DNA from: CAWGJF01 sp963822905
GTDB lineage: Bacteria; Bacteroidota; Ignavibacteria; Ignavibacteriales; Ignavibacteriaceae
Reading direction: 5' to 3'
NCBI GenBank assembly: GCA_963822905.1
Contig: CAWGJF010000002.1
Span: 248,001 to 312,000 of the forward strand
Length of the DNA: 64,000 bases
Positions 54,956-63,916 of the stretch are shown here, one piece after another. Position 1 is the stretch's first letter, and every line of letters begins with the position of its first letter. The notes beneath the pieces were generated by a model. That model saw only the letters and a list, made by a program, of their open reading frames with translations. It was not told the DNA's origin and did no database searches. The translations under genes were made by a program, and so were the position numbers.

Positions 54956-55833
54956 TGTTTCTAGAATTTCTTAAGCTGATTCGTGTTCATCAATGGGTTA
55001 AAAACTTTTTTGTTTTTGTCCCATTATTATTTTCCATACATTTTTTTGACTGGTCTTATCTTAAGATTTCACTTTTAGCATTTGTAATTTTCAGTCTTGC
55101 ATCCAGTTCCATTTATGTGATAAATGATTTGGTTGATGTAAATGCTGATCGTGCTCATCCCAAGAAAAAAAACAGACCAATTGCTTCTGGTAAAATAAAG
55201 ATTCCTTTTGCCATTACTACCTCCTCATTTCTTCTTGTGATAATTTTTTCAATCATTCCATATTCTAACCCTGAGTTTTTATACTCTGTTATTTGTTTTT
55301 TAATACTAAATATTCTGTATTCATTTGTGTTTAAAAACATTGTGATACTTGACGTATTCAGTATTGCAGCAGGCTTTGCAATCAGGGTTCTCGGTGGAGC
55401 ATTTGCAATCAACGTACCGATTTCAAACTGGTTACTTTTAACAACGATGTTTATTTCCCTTTTTCTTGGTGTAATGAAACGCCATTCCGAATTGGTACTC
55501 GTTTCGGAAAAAGAAAACCATGAAAGCAGGAAGGTACTATCCCAATATTCTTTAAATTTTGCTGATCAAATGGCGACAGTTGCTGCCGCCGGAGTAATAA
55601 TTTGTTATGCTCTTTACACGGTTGCTCCAAGAACAGTTAATGTTTTTGGTAGTGAAAATTTAATTTATACAACACCATTTGTTGTCTTTGGGATTTTTCG
55701 TTTTATGTATCTTGAATATAAAAGTCAGAAAGGCGAAAACACAACCCGCGTAGTTGCTACTGATATTCCAATGATTCTTACAGTAATTTTATATATACTG
55801 GTTACTATGTTCATTGTTTATAAAGGATTTTGA
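54955..55833 (+). CDS. UbiA-family prenyltransferase, decaprenyl-phosphate phosphoribosyltransferase-like
   Basis: An integral membrane protein of 292 residues with nine helices. It has the DPPR-synthase motif in the first polar loop, VINDLVDVNADRAHPKK followed by NRPIASG; the ND-x-x-D-x-x-x-D site binds Mg-diphosphate. It probably transfers phosphoribose from PRPP to polyprenyl phosphate, the first step to decaprenylphosphoryl arabinose-type precursors, though a different UbiA substrate is possible. It begins on the last base of the upstream stop. Confidence 0.85.
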   Translation: MFLEFLKLIRVHQWVKNFFVFVPLLFSIHFFDWSYLKISLLAFVIFSLASSSIYVINDLVDVNADRAHPKKKNRPIASGKIKIPFAITTSSFLLVIIFSIIPYSNPEFLYSVICFLILNILYSFVFKNIVILDVFSIAAGFAIRVLGGAFAINVPISNWLLLTTMFISLFLGVMKRHSELVLVSEKENHESRKVLSQYSLNFADQMATVAAAGVIICYALYTVAPRTVNVFGSENLIYTTPFVVFGIFRFMYLEYKSQKGENTTRVVATDIPMILTVILYILVTMFIVYKGF

Positions 55834-55864
55834 TTCTATGTTTTATTATTTGGAAAAGTATTAA

Positions 55865-57088
55865 ATGGATCAACAGCTAATATTCCTAATCATTCTATTA
55901 GTGATAAGTGGATTTTTTTCCGGGACCGAGCTTGCTTTTGTTGTAGCAAATAAACTCAAGATTGAAATTCGTTCCAGAAAAAATAATCCTGCAGCAAAAG
56001 CTGCTCATTATTTTATAAATCATCCACAATCATTTTTCTCAACAATCCTTATCGGAAACAATGTTGTCAATATTGCGCTTGCTTCACTTAGTGCAATTTT
56101 TTTATCCAGATTTTTCGGTTGGGGTGAATTAAGCATTTTACTTGTATCATCATTTTTTATTTTGCTCTTTGGTGAAATTATCCCAAAATATTTTGCACGT
56201 GAATTGGCTGACAGAGTTGTGCTTTTAACATCTATACCCCTAAGAATTATTGCATATCTTTTATATCCACTTGTAAAAGTTGCATCTTCATTTTCTGAAA
56301 AACTAACCAGCACAAAAAGTGCATCAGCTGAAAATATTGTCCATTTGTTTGACAAAGAAGATATAAAAGGTCTGGTTAAAGAAAGCGAAAAAGCAGGAGT
56401 TGTTGATAAAAAAGCGAGTGATCTGATAAACAGAGTATTTGAGTTGAGTGAACAACGTGTCCATGAAGCAATGACTCCCCGCACAGAAATAGTCGGAGTT
56501 GAAATCACACAATCCATTGATGAAGCAATTCAAATATTGATCGAATCAGGTTTTTCCAAGCTTGCTGTTTATGAAAATGATCTGGATAATATAAAAGGAA
56601 TTTTACTTGCAAAAGATGTTTTCAATAATCCCACAAGTGTTCAAAGTATTACCCGTGAAGTAAGTTTTATACCTGAGTCTAAAAAGAGTTTTGAAGCTTT
56701 AAATGAGTTTTTGGAAAAACGAATCTCAATTGCAATAATAGTCGATGAATTCGGTGGTACTGCCGGAATAATTACCATGGAAGATATTTTGGAAGAGCTT
56801 TTCGGCGAAATTAAAGATGAATTTGATATTGAAGAAGAAATCTGCAGAAAGATTGGTGAAAGAACATATTTAATAAGCGGAAAAGTTGAAGTTGATCATA
56901 TAAATGAGAAGTATGAATTAAAAATTGAAGATGGTGATTATGAAACTTTGAGTGGATTCATTATTACTAAACTCGGGAGAATTCCGAGGCAGGGGGAAAC
57001 TATTAAAATTGATAATTTCACAATTCTTGTCGCACGTGCAAGCGCACAAAAAGTTGAGATGGTAAAGCTCATACAAAATCCCGAATAA
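55865..57088 (+). CDS. CNNM/CorC-family membrane protein (DUF21 and CBS domains)
   Basis: A 407-residue protein with an N-terminal four-helix DUF21 domain (residues 1-180; SGFFSGTELAFVVAN, GEIIPKYFA). Two CBS domains follow at about 200-320 (AMTPRTEIVGVEI, FGGTAGIITMEDILEEL), and a CorC/HlyC domain lies at the C terminus. Relatives act in Mg2+ or Co2+ export and, in gliding bacteria, as GldE. Which applies here is not shown. Confidence 0.9.
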   Translation: MDQQLIFLIILLVISGFFSGTELAFVVANKLKIEIRSRKNNPAAKAAHYFINHPQSFFSTILIGNNVVNIALASLSAIFLSRFFGWGELSILLVSSFFILLFGEIIPKYFARELADRVVLLTSIPLRIIAYLLYPLVKVASSFSEKLTSTKSASAENIVHLFDKEDIKGLVKESEKAGVVDKKASDLINRVFELSEQRVHEAMTPRTEIVGVEITQSIDEAIQILIESGFSKLAVYENDLDNIKGILLAKDVFNNPTSVQSITREVSFIPESKKSFEALNEFLEKRISIAIIVDEFGGTAGIITMEDILEELFGEIKDEFDIEEEICRKIGERTYLISGKVEVDHINEKYELKIEDGDYETLSGFIITKLGRIPRQGETIKIDNFTILVARASAQKVEMVKLIQNPE

Positions 57089-57094
57089 CAAATC

Positions 57095-57493
57095 TTGAAT
57101 GACCATAAAATTATTTTATTTGACGGAGTTTGCAACTATTGCAACTTCTGGGTTAATTTCATTTTCAACAAAGATAAAAAAGATTCATTCAGGTTTGCTG
57201 CGTTGCAATCCGAATCGGCACAAAAAATTCTCAAAAAATTTGGATTAAAAACCAATAACTTTGATACGTTCTTCCTGGTTGATAATAAAAATTATTTTAC
57301 AAAATCTACTGCAGCATTAAAAATTTTAAAAGAGCTTTCCGGGTTATGGAATATTTTCTATGCTTTAATAATTATCCCAAAACCTGTAAGAAATATCATT
57401 TACGATTTAATTGCTAAAAATCGTTATAGATTATTTGGCAAAAGCGATTCGTGCAGAATCCCTTCAGAAGCAGAGAAAAAGAAATTTATTTAA
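57095..57493 (+). CDS. DCC-family thiol-disulfide oxidoreductase-like protein (DUF393)
   Basis: A 132-residue protein with the N-terminal ILFDGVCNYCNFWVNF motif (D-G-x-C-x-x-C) and the FAALQSESAQKIL and FFLVDNKNYFTKSTAAL segments of DUF393. The start is TTG 57095, 6 bases after the CNNM stop. Thioredoxin-like redox function is inferred from the family; its partner is unknown. Confidence 0.85.
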   Translation: MNDHKIILFDGVCNYCNFWVNFIFNKDKKDSFRFAALQSESAQKILKKFGLKTNNFDTFFLVDNKNYFTKSTAALKILKELSGLWNIFYALIIIPKPVRNIIYDLIAKNRYRLFGKSDSCRIPSEAEKKKFI

Positions 57494-57505
57494 CAAAGTT
57501 ATATT

Positions 57506-57519
57506 AACGTCTTGACGTT
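57506..57519. promoter_or_regulatory. Palindromic candidate operator before the RHH antitoxin
   Basis: AACGTC-TT-GACGTT is a perfect 6-base inverted repeat, 41 bases before the antitoxin ATG. TA operons with ribbon-helix-helix antitoxins are usually autoregulated at such sites. A TATAAT box (57519-57524) overlaps its right end. Confidence 0.5.
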
Positions 57520-57560
57520 ATAATGTTAAAATGGTATTTTCATGTTAAACAGGAGTAAAA

Positions 57561-57794
57561 ATGCAGGAATTAACAAAAAGAGCAACAATTTATTTCGATC
57601 CGGATATTCACCGGGTATTAAAAATTAAAGCTTCAGAAACCTCAACTTCGATTTCAGAAATAGTTAACAAAACTCTAAGAAATGAATTATTTGAGGATGA
57701 AGAAGATTTGAAATCATTCAAAAATCGTGTTGCAGAACCAACTGTTACTTTTGAAAAAGTTTTAAGTGATCTAAAGAAAAATGGCAAACTATAA
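57561..57794 (+). CDS. Ribbon-helix-helix antitoxin
   Basis: A 77-residue protein with an N-terminal RHH motif (LTKRATIYFDPDIHRVLKIKA, then TSISEIVNKTLRNEL) and an acidic C-terminal toxin-binding tail. AGGAG precedes the ATG. Its end overlaps the start of a RelE-type toxin gene that carries a stop codon at codon 7, so the antitoxin may now be an orphan. The palindrome 41 bases upstream is a likely own operator. Confidence 0.85.
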   Translation: MQELTKRATIYFDPDIHRVLKIKASETSTSISEIVNKTLRNELFEDEEDLKSFKNRVAEPTVTFEKVLSDLKKNGKL

Positions 57795-58038
57795 AATTTA
57801 GTTCAAGAAATCAGCAGTTAAAGAATTAAATAGTTTACCAAAAAGTGAAATTAAGAGAGTTATTGATCGAGTTTTATTGTTAGCCGTTGAGCCGCGACCC
57901 ACCGGTTGTATCAAACTATCTGCAGATGAAAAATACAGACTTCGGGTTGGTAATTATAGAATTCTTTATGAAATAAAAGATAAGGTTTTATTTATTACTA
58001 TTGTCCGGATTGCAAATAGAAATAATGTATATAAATAG
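57781..58038 (+). pseudogene. RelE-family toxin gene with an in-frame TAG at codon 7
   Basis: From ATG 57781 the frame reads MANYKI, then TAG (57799-57801), then FKKSAVKELNSLPKSEIKR.. through LRVGNYRILYEIKD and ends at TAG 58036-58038. That is a normal 85-codon RelE-type toxin apart from the nonsense codon, where relatives commonly have Glu (a GAG to TAG change would do this). No good start follows the stop, so the toxin should not be made. It overlaps the antitoxin by 14 bases. Confidence 0.85.
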
Positions 58039-58061
58039 TTCTAGATTGATTTAATCATTCT

Positions 58062-59270
58062 TTGTCCCTTCATTCAAATTCTATTAAATTAGAAATCTTA
58101 AAAAAATCATTAATTGAATTGCTTGATTTTTCGGTTGTTTCTAAAGATAAAAACACAAAGGCGCGAACCGGTATTTTAAGAACCGGACATGGTATCATCG
58201 AAACTCCGGCTTTTATGCCGGTAGGAACACAGGGAACCGTAAAAGCTGTAAATCAACAATTCCTGCATGAAGATATTAAAGCACAGATTGTTCTTTCAAA
58301 TACTTATCATCTTTATTTAAGACCCGGAACAGATATCCTGGAAAAAGCCGGCGGACTCCATAAATTTATGAACTGGACAAAACCAATTCTTACAGACAGT
58401 GGTGGTTACCAGGTTTTCAGCCTTGCAGGTCTAAGAAAACTGAAACCCGAAGGTGTTGAATTCAGTTCGCATCTGGATGGATCGAAACATTTTTTTACAC
58501 CGGAAAAGATTATCGGGATTCAGCGTAGTATTGGTTCAGATATTATGATGGTGCTGGATGAATGTACACCATATCCGTGTGATTATGAGTATGCAAAAAA
58601 ATCAACTCAACTTACAAGTGACTGGGCAATCTTAAATAAAGAGGCGTTTGAAAAATCAAAATCACTTTACGGACATGATCAGTTTTTGTTTGGAATAATT
58701 CAGGGAAGTGTTTATAAAGATTTAAGAGAATTATCGGCTGAAGATCTTTTAACATTAGATTTTGATGGGTATGCAATTGGCGGACTTGCTGTTGGCGAAC
58801 CTACTGATGATATGTACGATTTGACAAACTTTACAACTGATTTTATGCCGGAAAATAAACCCCGTTATCTTATGGGTGTTGGAAGACCTGAAAATATTCT
58901 TGAATCAATTGAACTCGGAATTGATATGTTTGACTGTGTGATGCCGACAAGGAATGCAAGACACGCAGTTTTATTTACTTCGGAAGGAGTGATCAGTTTA
59001 CGAAACTCTCAGTTTCGTGATGATTTTACTAAGCTTGATGAAAACTGTGATTGTTATACCTGTTCAAGTTATTCAAAAGCTTATTTGCGGCATTTGTTTA
59101 ATGCAGGAGAGATTTTAGCTTTGGAACTTGCAAGTATTCACAATCTTCATTTTTATATTAATCTTGTTAGGGAAGCAAAAGAAGAAATTATAAACGGAAC
59201 TTTTAAAGAGTGGAAATCACAAAAAGTAAAAAAAATATCAAATAAAAAATCATTTAAATTGGAGGAATAA
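58062..59270 (+). CDS. tgt: Queuine tRNA-ribosyltransferase
   Basis: Tgt swaps guanine 34 of certain tRNAs for the queuosine precursor. Motifs: ETPAFMPVGTQGTVKAV, the catalytic Asp in LTDSGGYQVFSL and in MFDCVMPTRNARHA, and the zinc site NCDCYTCSSYSKAYLRH with a later His. The assigned TTG start gives a roughly 30-residue N-terminal extension before the usual ARTG start; a later start (TTG near 58119) is possible because no SD is seen. yajC follows directly, as in many bacteria. Confidence 0.93.
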   Translation: MSLHSNSIKLEILKKSLIELLDFSVVSKDKNTKARTGILRTGHGIIETPAFMPVGTQGTVKAVNQQFLHEDIKAQIVLSNTYHLYLRPGTDILEKAGGLHKFMNWTKPILTDSGGYQVFSLAGLRKLKPEGVEFSSHLDGSKHFFTPEKIIGIQRSIGSDIMMVLDECTPYPCDYEYAKKSTQLTSDWAILNKEAFEKSKSLYGHDQFLFGIIQGSVYKDLRELSAEDLLTLDFDGYAIGGLAVGEPTDDMYDLTNFTTDFMPENKPRYLMGVGRPENILESIELGIDMFDCVMPTRNARHAVLFTSEGVISLRNSQFRDDFTKLDENCDCYTCSSYSKAYLRHLFNAGEILALELASIHNLHFYINLVREAKEEIINGTFKEWKSQKVKKISNKKSFKLEE

Positions 59271-59588
59271 TTGGAACTATTATTTGCAATGGCTCCGCAA
59301 GGCGGAGAAGGTGGCGGCGGTGGATTAGTTAGCACATTAATTATGTTTGGTGCTATTTTCCTGATCTTTTATTTTATGATAATCAGACCACAGCAGAAAA
59401 GAACCAAAGAGCGTGAAAAAATGTTATCAGCACTTGACAAAGGAGATAAGGTTGTAACGAGTGGTGGTGTTCACGGTGTAGTCTCCGGTCTTGATGATAA
59501 AACAGCTTTGCTGCAGATAAGCGATAATGTAAAGATTAAAGTTGAAAGATCTGCAATAACTACCGTGCTAGCTAAAAAATCAGAATAG
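59271..59588 (+). CDS. yajC: Preprotein translocase subunit YajC, TTG start
   Basis: A 105-residue single-pass protein with the YajC order: a Gly-rich N terminus, one helix (LIMFGAIFLIFYFMIIRPQQKR), then the small beta domain with TSGGVHGVVSGLDD and ISDNVKIKVERSAI. The TTG follows the tgt stop with no gap and is preceded by GGAGG at 59261-59265 within tgt. It assists SecDF, which is not in the window. Confidence 0.95.
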   Translation: MELLFAMAPQGGEGGGGGLVSTLIMFGAIFLIFYFMIIRPQQKRTKEREKMLSALDKGDKVVTSGGVHGVVSGLDDKTALLQISDNVKIKVERSAITTVLAKKSE

Positions 59589-59620
59589 TGATTTTTATTC
59601 GTATTATTTTTTCATTATTT

Positions 59621-59652
59621 AAAAAGGAGACTTTAACAAGTCTCTTTTTTTA
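59621..59652 (+). terminator. Rho-independent terminator after yajC
   Basis: GAGACTT (59627-59633) pairs with AAGTCTC (59638-59644) around a 4-base loop; flanking A and T runs extend the stem and give the T tail. Confidence 0.85.
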
Positions 59653-59717
59653 TTTATATATATCGTGTCTATTTAACCACTTCTTTCGGAACGGGAACAA
59701 TTTCAGGAGATAGTATC

Positions 59718-61040
59718 TTGTACAAATTTTTTTTCTTTGTTTTAGTAATAATTTCAGTTTCAACTTCATTCTCACAGCAGAAAATTTTTATCGCTCATAT
59801 TGATGGAGAAATTGATATGAGCATTGCACCCTATGTTAGAAGAGTTGTTAATGCTGCTGAAGATGCAGATGCAAAAGCAATTATTTTTAAAATAAATACT
59901 TTTGGTGGCAGGGTAGATGCAGCAACACAGATAAAAGATGCAATTATCGGAACTGATATTTTAACTATTGCATTCATAAACAACCGTGCTGTTTCTGCAG
60001 GAGCTTTGATTTCGTTATCGTGCAATAAAATTTGTATGATAAAAGGCGGGGTTATAGGAGCTGCAACAGTTGTTGATCAGGGTGGACAAAAACTAAGTGA
60101 GAAATACCAGGCTTATATGCGATCCGAGATGCGATCAACTGCAGAGAAAAACGGAAGAAGAACCGATATTGCTGAAGGGATGGTTGATGAAAGAGTTATT
60201 ATCCCTGGTTTAGTTGATTCAACGCAATTGGTTTCTCTCACTTCAGAAGAAGCACTTAAGTATGGAATAAGTGATTTTATGGTAATTGATATTGATGACG
60301 TTCTTGCCAAGTTTAACCTGACTGATGCAAAAGTAGTCGAAGAAAAATCCAACTGGGCAGAAGGGTTTGTAAAATTTTTAAATAACCCGATAGTTTCTTC
60401 ATTGCTTATTATGATTGGGTTTTTCGGGCTGCTCGCAGAAATAAAATCTCCCGGCTGGGGAATTCCGGGTACTGCAGGTCTGATTGCACTAGCGCTTTTC
60501 TTTGGTTCATCTTACATACTTGAACTGGCATCAATTGTAGAAATTCTTTTGTTTATTGTTGGGGTAATACTTTTACTTCTGGAAATTTTTGTCATTCCCG
60601 GGTTTGGTATTGCCGGGATAAGTGGAATTATTTTGATTATTGTTTCACTTTTTCTTTCTTTGGTAGGAAAAAATCCTTTCCTTGATTTTCATGCGGTCTC
60701 GATGGCACTCATCCAGCTTTCTAGCGCATTAATTATGGCGATCTTTCTGCTGCTTGTAGTAGCAAAATTTCTACCGCAAACGAACGCTTTTAAAAAGTTC
60801 ATTTTATCCGATGAAGAAAAAGCAAACCTTGGCTGGGTTTCAATAGTTTCCAACAAAGCACTAATTGGTAAAGAAGGAATTGCTGCAACACCGCTCAGAC
60901 CTTCAGGCACTGCAGAAATAAATGATAAAAAAGTTGATGTAGTAACAGAAAGCGAATTTATTGAAAGAGGAAAAAAGATTGTAGTTATTGCCGTTGAAGG
61001 AATGAGAGTAGTTGTTAGAGAGAAAAGAGAAAAAGGGTGA
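59718..61040 (+). CDS. NfeD-family protein with ClpP-like serine protease domain
   Basis: A 440-residue protein with a signal peptide (ending TSFSQ). Its ClpP-class domain has the nucleophile Ser in NNRAVSAGALISLSCN and a GGVIGAATVV oxyanion region. Four membrane helices and a C-terminal OB-fold (ALIGKEGIAATPLRPSGTAEI) follow. Long NfeD proteins like this (type 1b) cleave stomatin-like partners, but no stomatin gene is adjacent. The TTG start has AGGAG about 9 bases upstream. The 3' end forms part of the hairpin at 61035-61057. Confidence 0.9.
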   Translation: MYKFFFFVLVIISVSTSFSQQKIFIAHIDGEIDMSIAPYVRRVVNAAEDADAKAIIFKINTFGGRVDAATQIKDAIIGTDILTIAFINNRAVSAGALISLSCNKICMIKGGVIGAATVVDQGGQKLSEKYQAYMRSEMRSTAEKNGRRTDIAEGMVDERVIIPGLVDSTQLVSLTSEEALKYGISDFMVIDIDDVLAKFNLTDAKVVEEKSNWAEGFVKFLNNPIVSSLLIMIGFFGLLAEIKSPGWGIPGTAGLIALALFFGSSYILELASIVEILLFIVGVILLLLEIFVIPGFGIAGISGIILIIVSLFLSLVGKNPFLDFHAVSMALIQLSSALIMAIFLLLVVAKFLPQTNAFKKFILSDEEKANLGWVSIVSNKALIGKEGIAATPLRPSGTAEINDKKVDVVTESEFIERGKKIVVIAVEGMRVVVREKREKG

Positions 61041-61057
61041 GGTTTTTACTCTCACCC
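61035..61057 (-). terminator. Terminator of the 61066-62121 gene, overlapping the nfeD stop
   Basis: GGGTGAG (61035-61041) pairs with CTCACCC (61051-61057). Read on the minus strand it is followed by TTTTTCTCTTTT, so it serves the minus-strand gene. It overlaps the final codons of the opposing gene. Confidence 0.7.
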
Positions 61058-61065
61058 AAATTAAA

Positions 61066-62121
61066 TTACAGCAATTCCAGAATATTCTTATTAGTAATTA
61101 TCTCGTGAGTTTTGCCTTTTCTTAACCCGGTTGGTGTTTGCATTTCCATTGTGTACTCAGATTCCATTGTTGTCTGGGTTTTACTTTTTTGCACAAGTCC
61201 TTTACTCAGATTAAAATAAACTTTGCCGTTTGCAGTAGAGACTGGTTTCTTAAACTGATATTTAATACCACGTTCATCTGTGTAACTTGTTTTACCATCT
61301 ACTTTGGATTTAACGCTTCCGCTAACGACAGCGATTTTATCACCATTCAGACTTTCAAGTTTTTCAACCTTATAAGTGTTGGTATACTGAACCTGGAATG
61401 TCATTATCTGTACAGGGCTCAATTGTTTCTGCCAGCTAGAGTCCTTTGCCACTTTAGTTTCAGGGTATTCCCGTACAATCTGTGCAAGCAAAGGTTTTAT
61501 TATATTTTTTACAAGATCATCTTTTATCATCGATTTCTCTTCAGCTTTTACTGAATCAGCTACACCTCTTAGTTCAAGAAATTTATTGGAAACCCGTTCA
61601 GCGCGCATAACATCGAGTATTTGTCCGCTTTTGGAAATTCGAATACTGAAAGGATTATTTACAAAAGCTTCATATTCTGCATACTTCACTGCATCAGCAG
61701 AATCCGGGTTCCCACTGGATGTATATTTTATATTTTGTCCATTCCCATTAACCTCAAGGTTAAATGATTTACAAGTTATTTGTAACTCAGTAGTACTGTC
61801 TTTTTCAATTTGTACAGGATCCAATTCAAGCAAATACCTTATAGATTGTTCAAACGATCTTGTAAAATTTGTATCTCCCTCAACAGTCTGTACTGATTGT
61901 GAAATAACTGTTAGACGGTAATCATATTTTTCACCTTTTGTAAATCCATACCCGAAAGTAAAAGACTCATCCGGGTTACTGATTTCCTGTGTTTTAAGAT
62001 CCGTTGAATCATAAGTTGAAACAACCTGGGTGGTATTCTGCACATCAGCTTTTTTATCTTTTTCTCCGCACGAAATTAACAAACCTAATGCAAGCAGGAA
62101 GGGGATAGTTCTTAATAACAT
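61066..62121 (-). CDS. Lipoprotein of DUF6263-like type
   Basis: The 351-residue protein has a lipobox LLISC at residue 18, then a Lys/Asp-rich linker and a beta-rich domain. Features include the ERVSNKFLELRG helix, a QYTNTYKVEKLESLNGDKIAVVSG segment and the C-terminal MESEYTMEMQTPTG. The arrangement resembles DUF6263 lipoproteins of unknown role. Its start is 7 bases downstream of the muramidase stop, so it is probably in an operon with it. Confidence 0.7.
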   Translation of the reverse strand: MLLRTIPFLLALGLLISCGEKDKKADVQNTTQVVSTYDSTDLKTQEISNPDESFTFGYGFTKGEKYDYRLTVISQSVQTVEGDTNFTRSFEQSIRYLLELDPVQIEKDSTTELQITCKSFNLEVNGNGQNIKYTSSGNPDSADAVKYAEYEAFVNNPFSIRISKSGQILDVMRAERVSNKFLELRGVADSVKAEEKSMIKDDLVKNIIKPLLAQIVREYPETKVAKDSSWQKQLSPVQIMTFQVQYTNTYKVEKLESLNGDKIAVVSGSVKSKVDGKTSYTDERGIKYQFKKPVSTANGKVYFNLSKGLVQKSKTQTTMESEYTMEMQTPTGLRKGKTHEIITNKNILELL

Positions 62122-62128
62122 TTTAACC

Positions 62129-63367
62129 TCAATAAAGTAAATATTTTTTTCTGACTAAATTAAATTTTTTTGATTGCTGATTTATGTGGGTTATAATCGA
62201 TTCAACACTTTCATTTAGTTGAATCATTTTCCGGATATTTTTATCACCAATTAACTGATCAAAATGCTTTGGGATAAATTCAAATTTATCAGGATACAAT
62301 TTATGTAGAGTTACCAACAATTTAATCCCAAATTCAAGCTGGTTGAATTTATTTTTATCAGTAATATGAATTTTTATTCCGTGACAAACCTGGTTTTCAA
62401 ACTTAGGGTTATCTGCTTTCCCGGAAATAGATTCAGGAGTGAAAACAATTTCTTCTAATTCACATCCTGATAAATCAGTTTTTAGAAGTTCTGTTTTAAG
62501 TTTTTTCGAATCTATAAAAGGTGTCCCGATTATTTTAAAAGGATGATCTGTTCCTCTTCCTTCTGAAATATTAGTTCCTTCCAGCAAGCAGGTTGCGGGG
62601 TAGATAAGCACCGTTTCAAAATCCGGAATGTTGGGAGATGTTGGAATCCAATCTGGATTAAAATCATTCCAGGAAAATTCACGTTTCCAGTTTTTCATTT
62701 TGATGATTTGTAAACTGGGTTTCTCTATAGTTTTTAAATATCCTTCACTTACAAATAGCTGTGCAAGTTCACCGATTGTCATTCCATGAATCATATCAAT
62801 TTGTGTAATTCCAATGAAAGAAATTAAATCGTTATTTAATAACGGACCCGAAAATTTATTTCCGTTCAAAGGATTCGGACGGTCAAGAATTATCACTACC
62901 TTATTATTTTCTGAAGCAGACTGCAAAATATAATACATCGTTGAAATGTAAGTATAAAATCTTACTCCAATATCCTGAAGATCAAAAATGATTACATCAA
63001 CATTTTGTAACATTTCAGGAGTGGGTTTTTTCATCTTCCCGTAAAGTGAAAAAATCTGAATTCCATTTTCAGTAATTTCATCTTCAATATTTTCACCTGC
63101 GACGATGTTCCCTGAAAAGCCATGTTCAGGAGCAAAAATTGTTGATATATTAATTCCCAAAGATTTCAATGTATCAAGAAGGGAAGTTCCATTAGAAAGA
63201 ACACTTGCCTGGTTAATTACTAATCCTACTTTTTTGTCTTTTATTAGATTAAATTTTTCTGAGACAAGAATATCTGATCCAAACAAAACTTTATCAGGCT
63301 TTATCTGTGATGAACAGGAAAAAGAAAATAAAAAAAGAATTAAAAAAGATGAGTGATAAATTTTCAT
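62129..63367 (-). CDS. DUF1343/NamZ-family exo-beta-N-acetylmuramidase
   Basis: The 412-residue protein has a lipoprotein or secretion signal (FLILFLFSFSCSS). Family motifs are VGLVINQASVLSNGTSLLDTL, APEHGFSGNIVAGE, IIFDLQDIGVRFYTYIST, LDRPNPLNG, and TNISEGRGTDHPFKIIGTP. NamZ removes MurNAc from the non-reducing end of peptidoglycan pieces. It is upstream of and close to the lipoprotein gene and follows ndk on the same strand. Cell-wall recycling in the periplasm is inferred. Confidence 0.9.
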   Translation of the reverse strand: MKIYHSSFLILFLFSFSCSSQIKPDKVLFGSDILVSEKFNLIKDKKVGLVINQASVLSNGTSLLDTLKSLGINISTIFAPEHGFSGNIVAGENIEDEITENGIQIFSLYGKMKKPTPEMLQNVDVIIFDLQDIGVRFYTYISTMYYILQSASENNKVVIILDRPNPLNGNKFSGPLLNNDLISFIGITQIDMIHGMTIGELAQLFVSEGYLKTIEKPSLQIIKMKNWKREFSWNDFNPDWIPTSPNIPDFETVLIYPATCLLEGTNISEGRGTDHPFKIIGTPFIDSKKLKTELLKTDLSGCELEEIVFTPESISGKADNPKFENQVCHGIKIHITDKNKFNQLEFGIKLLVTLHKLYPDKFEFIPKHFDQLIGDKNIRKMIQLNESVESIITHINQQSKKFNLVRKKYLLY

Positions 63368-63404
63368 ATAATGAAAAAAGGGAGGGAAGTTCTCCTCCCA
63401 AATT

Positions 63405-63836
63405 TTACAAAGAATAGTTATTCAAAATATCATTGCGGGAGAAAAAGTGGCTTATTTCTTTTTCGGCATTCTCATCAGAATCTGAACCGTGAACTGCATT
63501 GAACTGAATATCTGTTGCATAAAGTTTCCTCACAGTTCCTTCAGCAGCTTTTGCCGGATCAGTTGCCCCTATAAGCTTCCTGTAATCTTCAACCGCATTT
63601 TCTTTTTCTAAATAAATCGGAATGCAAGGTCCGCTTGTCATATAATCGAGCAGTTCACTAAAGAAACTTCTTTCCTTATGAATTTCATAAAATCCACCTG
63701 CAGATTCTTTTGTTAAATGAACCATCCTCATTGCACGTATTTTAAAACCGGCTTTAATAATCATTGAAATAATTTCACCTGTATGTCCTTTTTGAACTGC
63801 ATCAGGTTTTATTATTGCTAAAGTTTTCTTTCTCAA
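63405..63836 (-). CDS. ndk: Nucleoside diphosphate kinase, TTG start
   Basis: Ndk transfers phosphate between nucleoside di- and triphosphates through a phospho-His. The 143-residue protein has TLAIIKPDAVQKG and the catalytic His in NAVHGSDSDENAEKEI. The TTG start is supported by AAGGAG at 63844-63849. It is read before the muramidase gene on the same strand. Confidence 0.97.
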   Translation of the reverse strand: MRKKTLAIIKPDAVQKGHTGEIISMIIKAGFKIRAMRMVHLTKESAGGFYEIHKERSFFSELLDYMTSGPCIPIYLEKENAVEDYRKLIGATDPAKAAEGTVRKLYATDIQFNAVHGSDSDENAEKEISHFFSRNDILNNYSL

Positions 63837-63865
63837 TTTTCACTCCTTATTATTCAATTAGTTTA

Positions 63866-63890
63866 AAACAGAAGCCCGGCTGGCGGGCTT
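63866..63890 (-). terminator. Terminator between the Lys-rich gene and ndk
   Basis: AAGCCCG (63872-63878) pairs with CGGGCTT (63884-63890) around a 5-base loop. Read on the minus strand it is followed by CTGTTTT. It ends the gene that enters at the right edge, upstream of ndk. Confidence 0.65.
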
Positions 63891-63916
63891 ACTGAAAATA
63901 TTATTTTATTCGAAAA

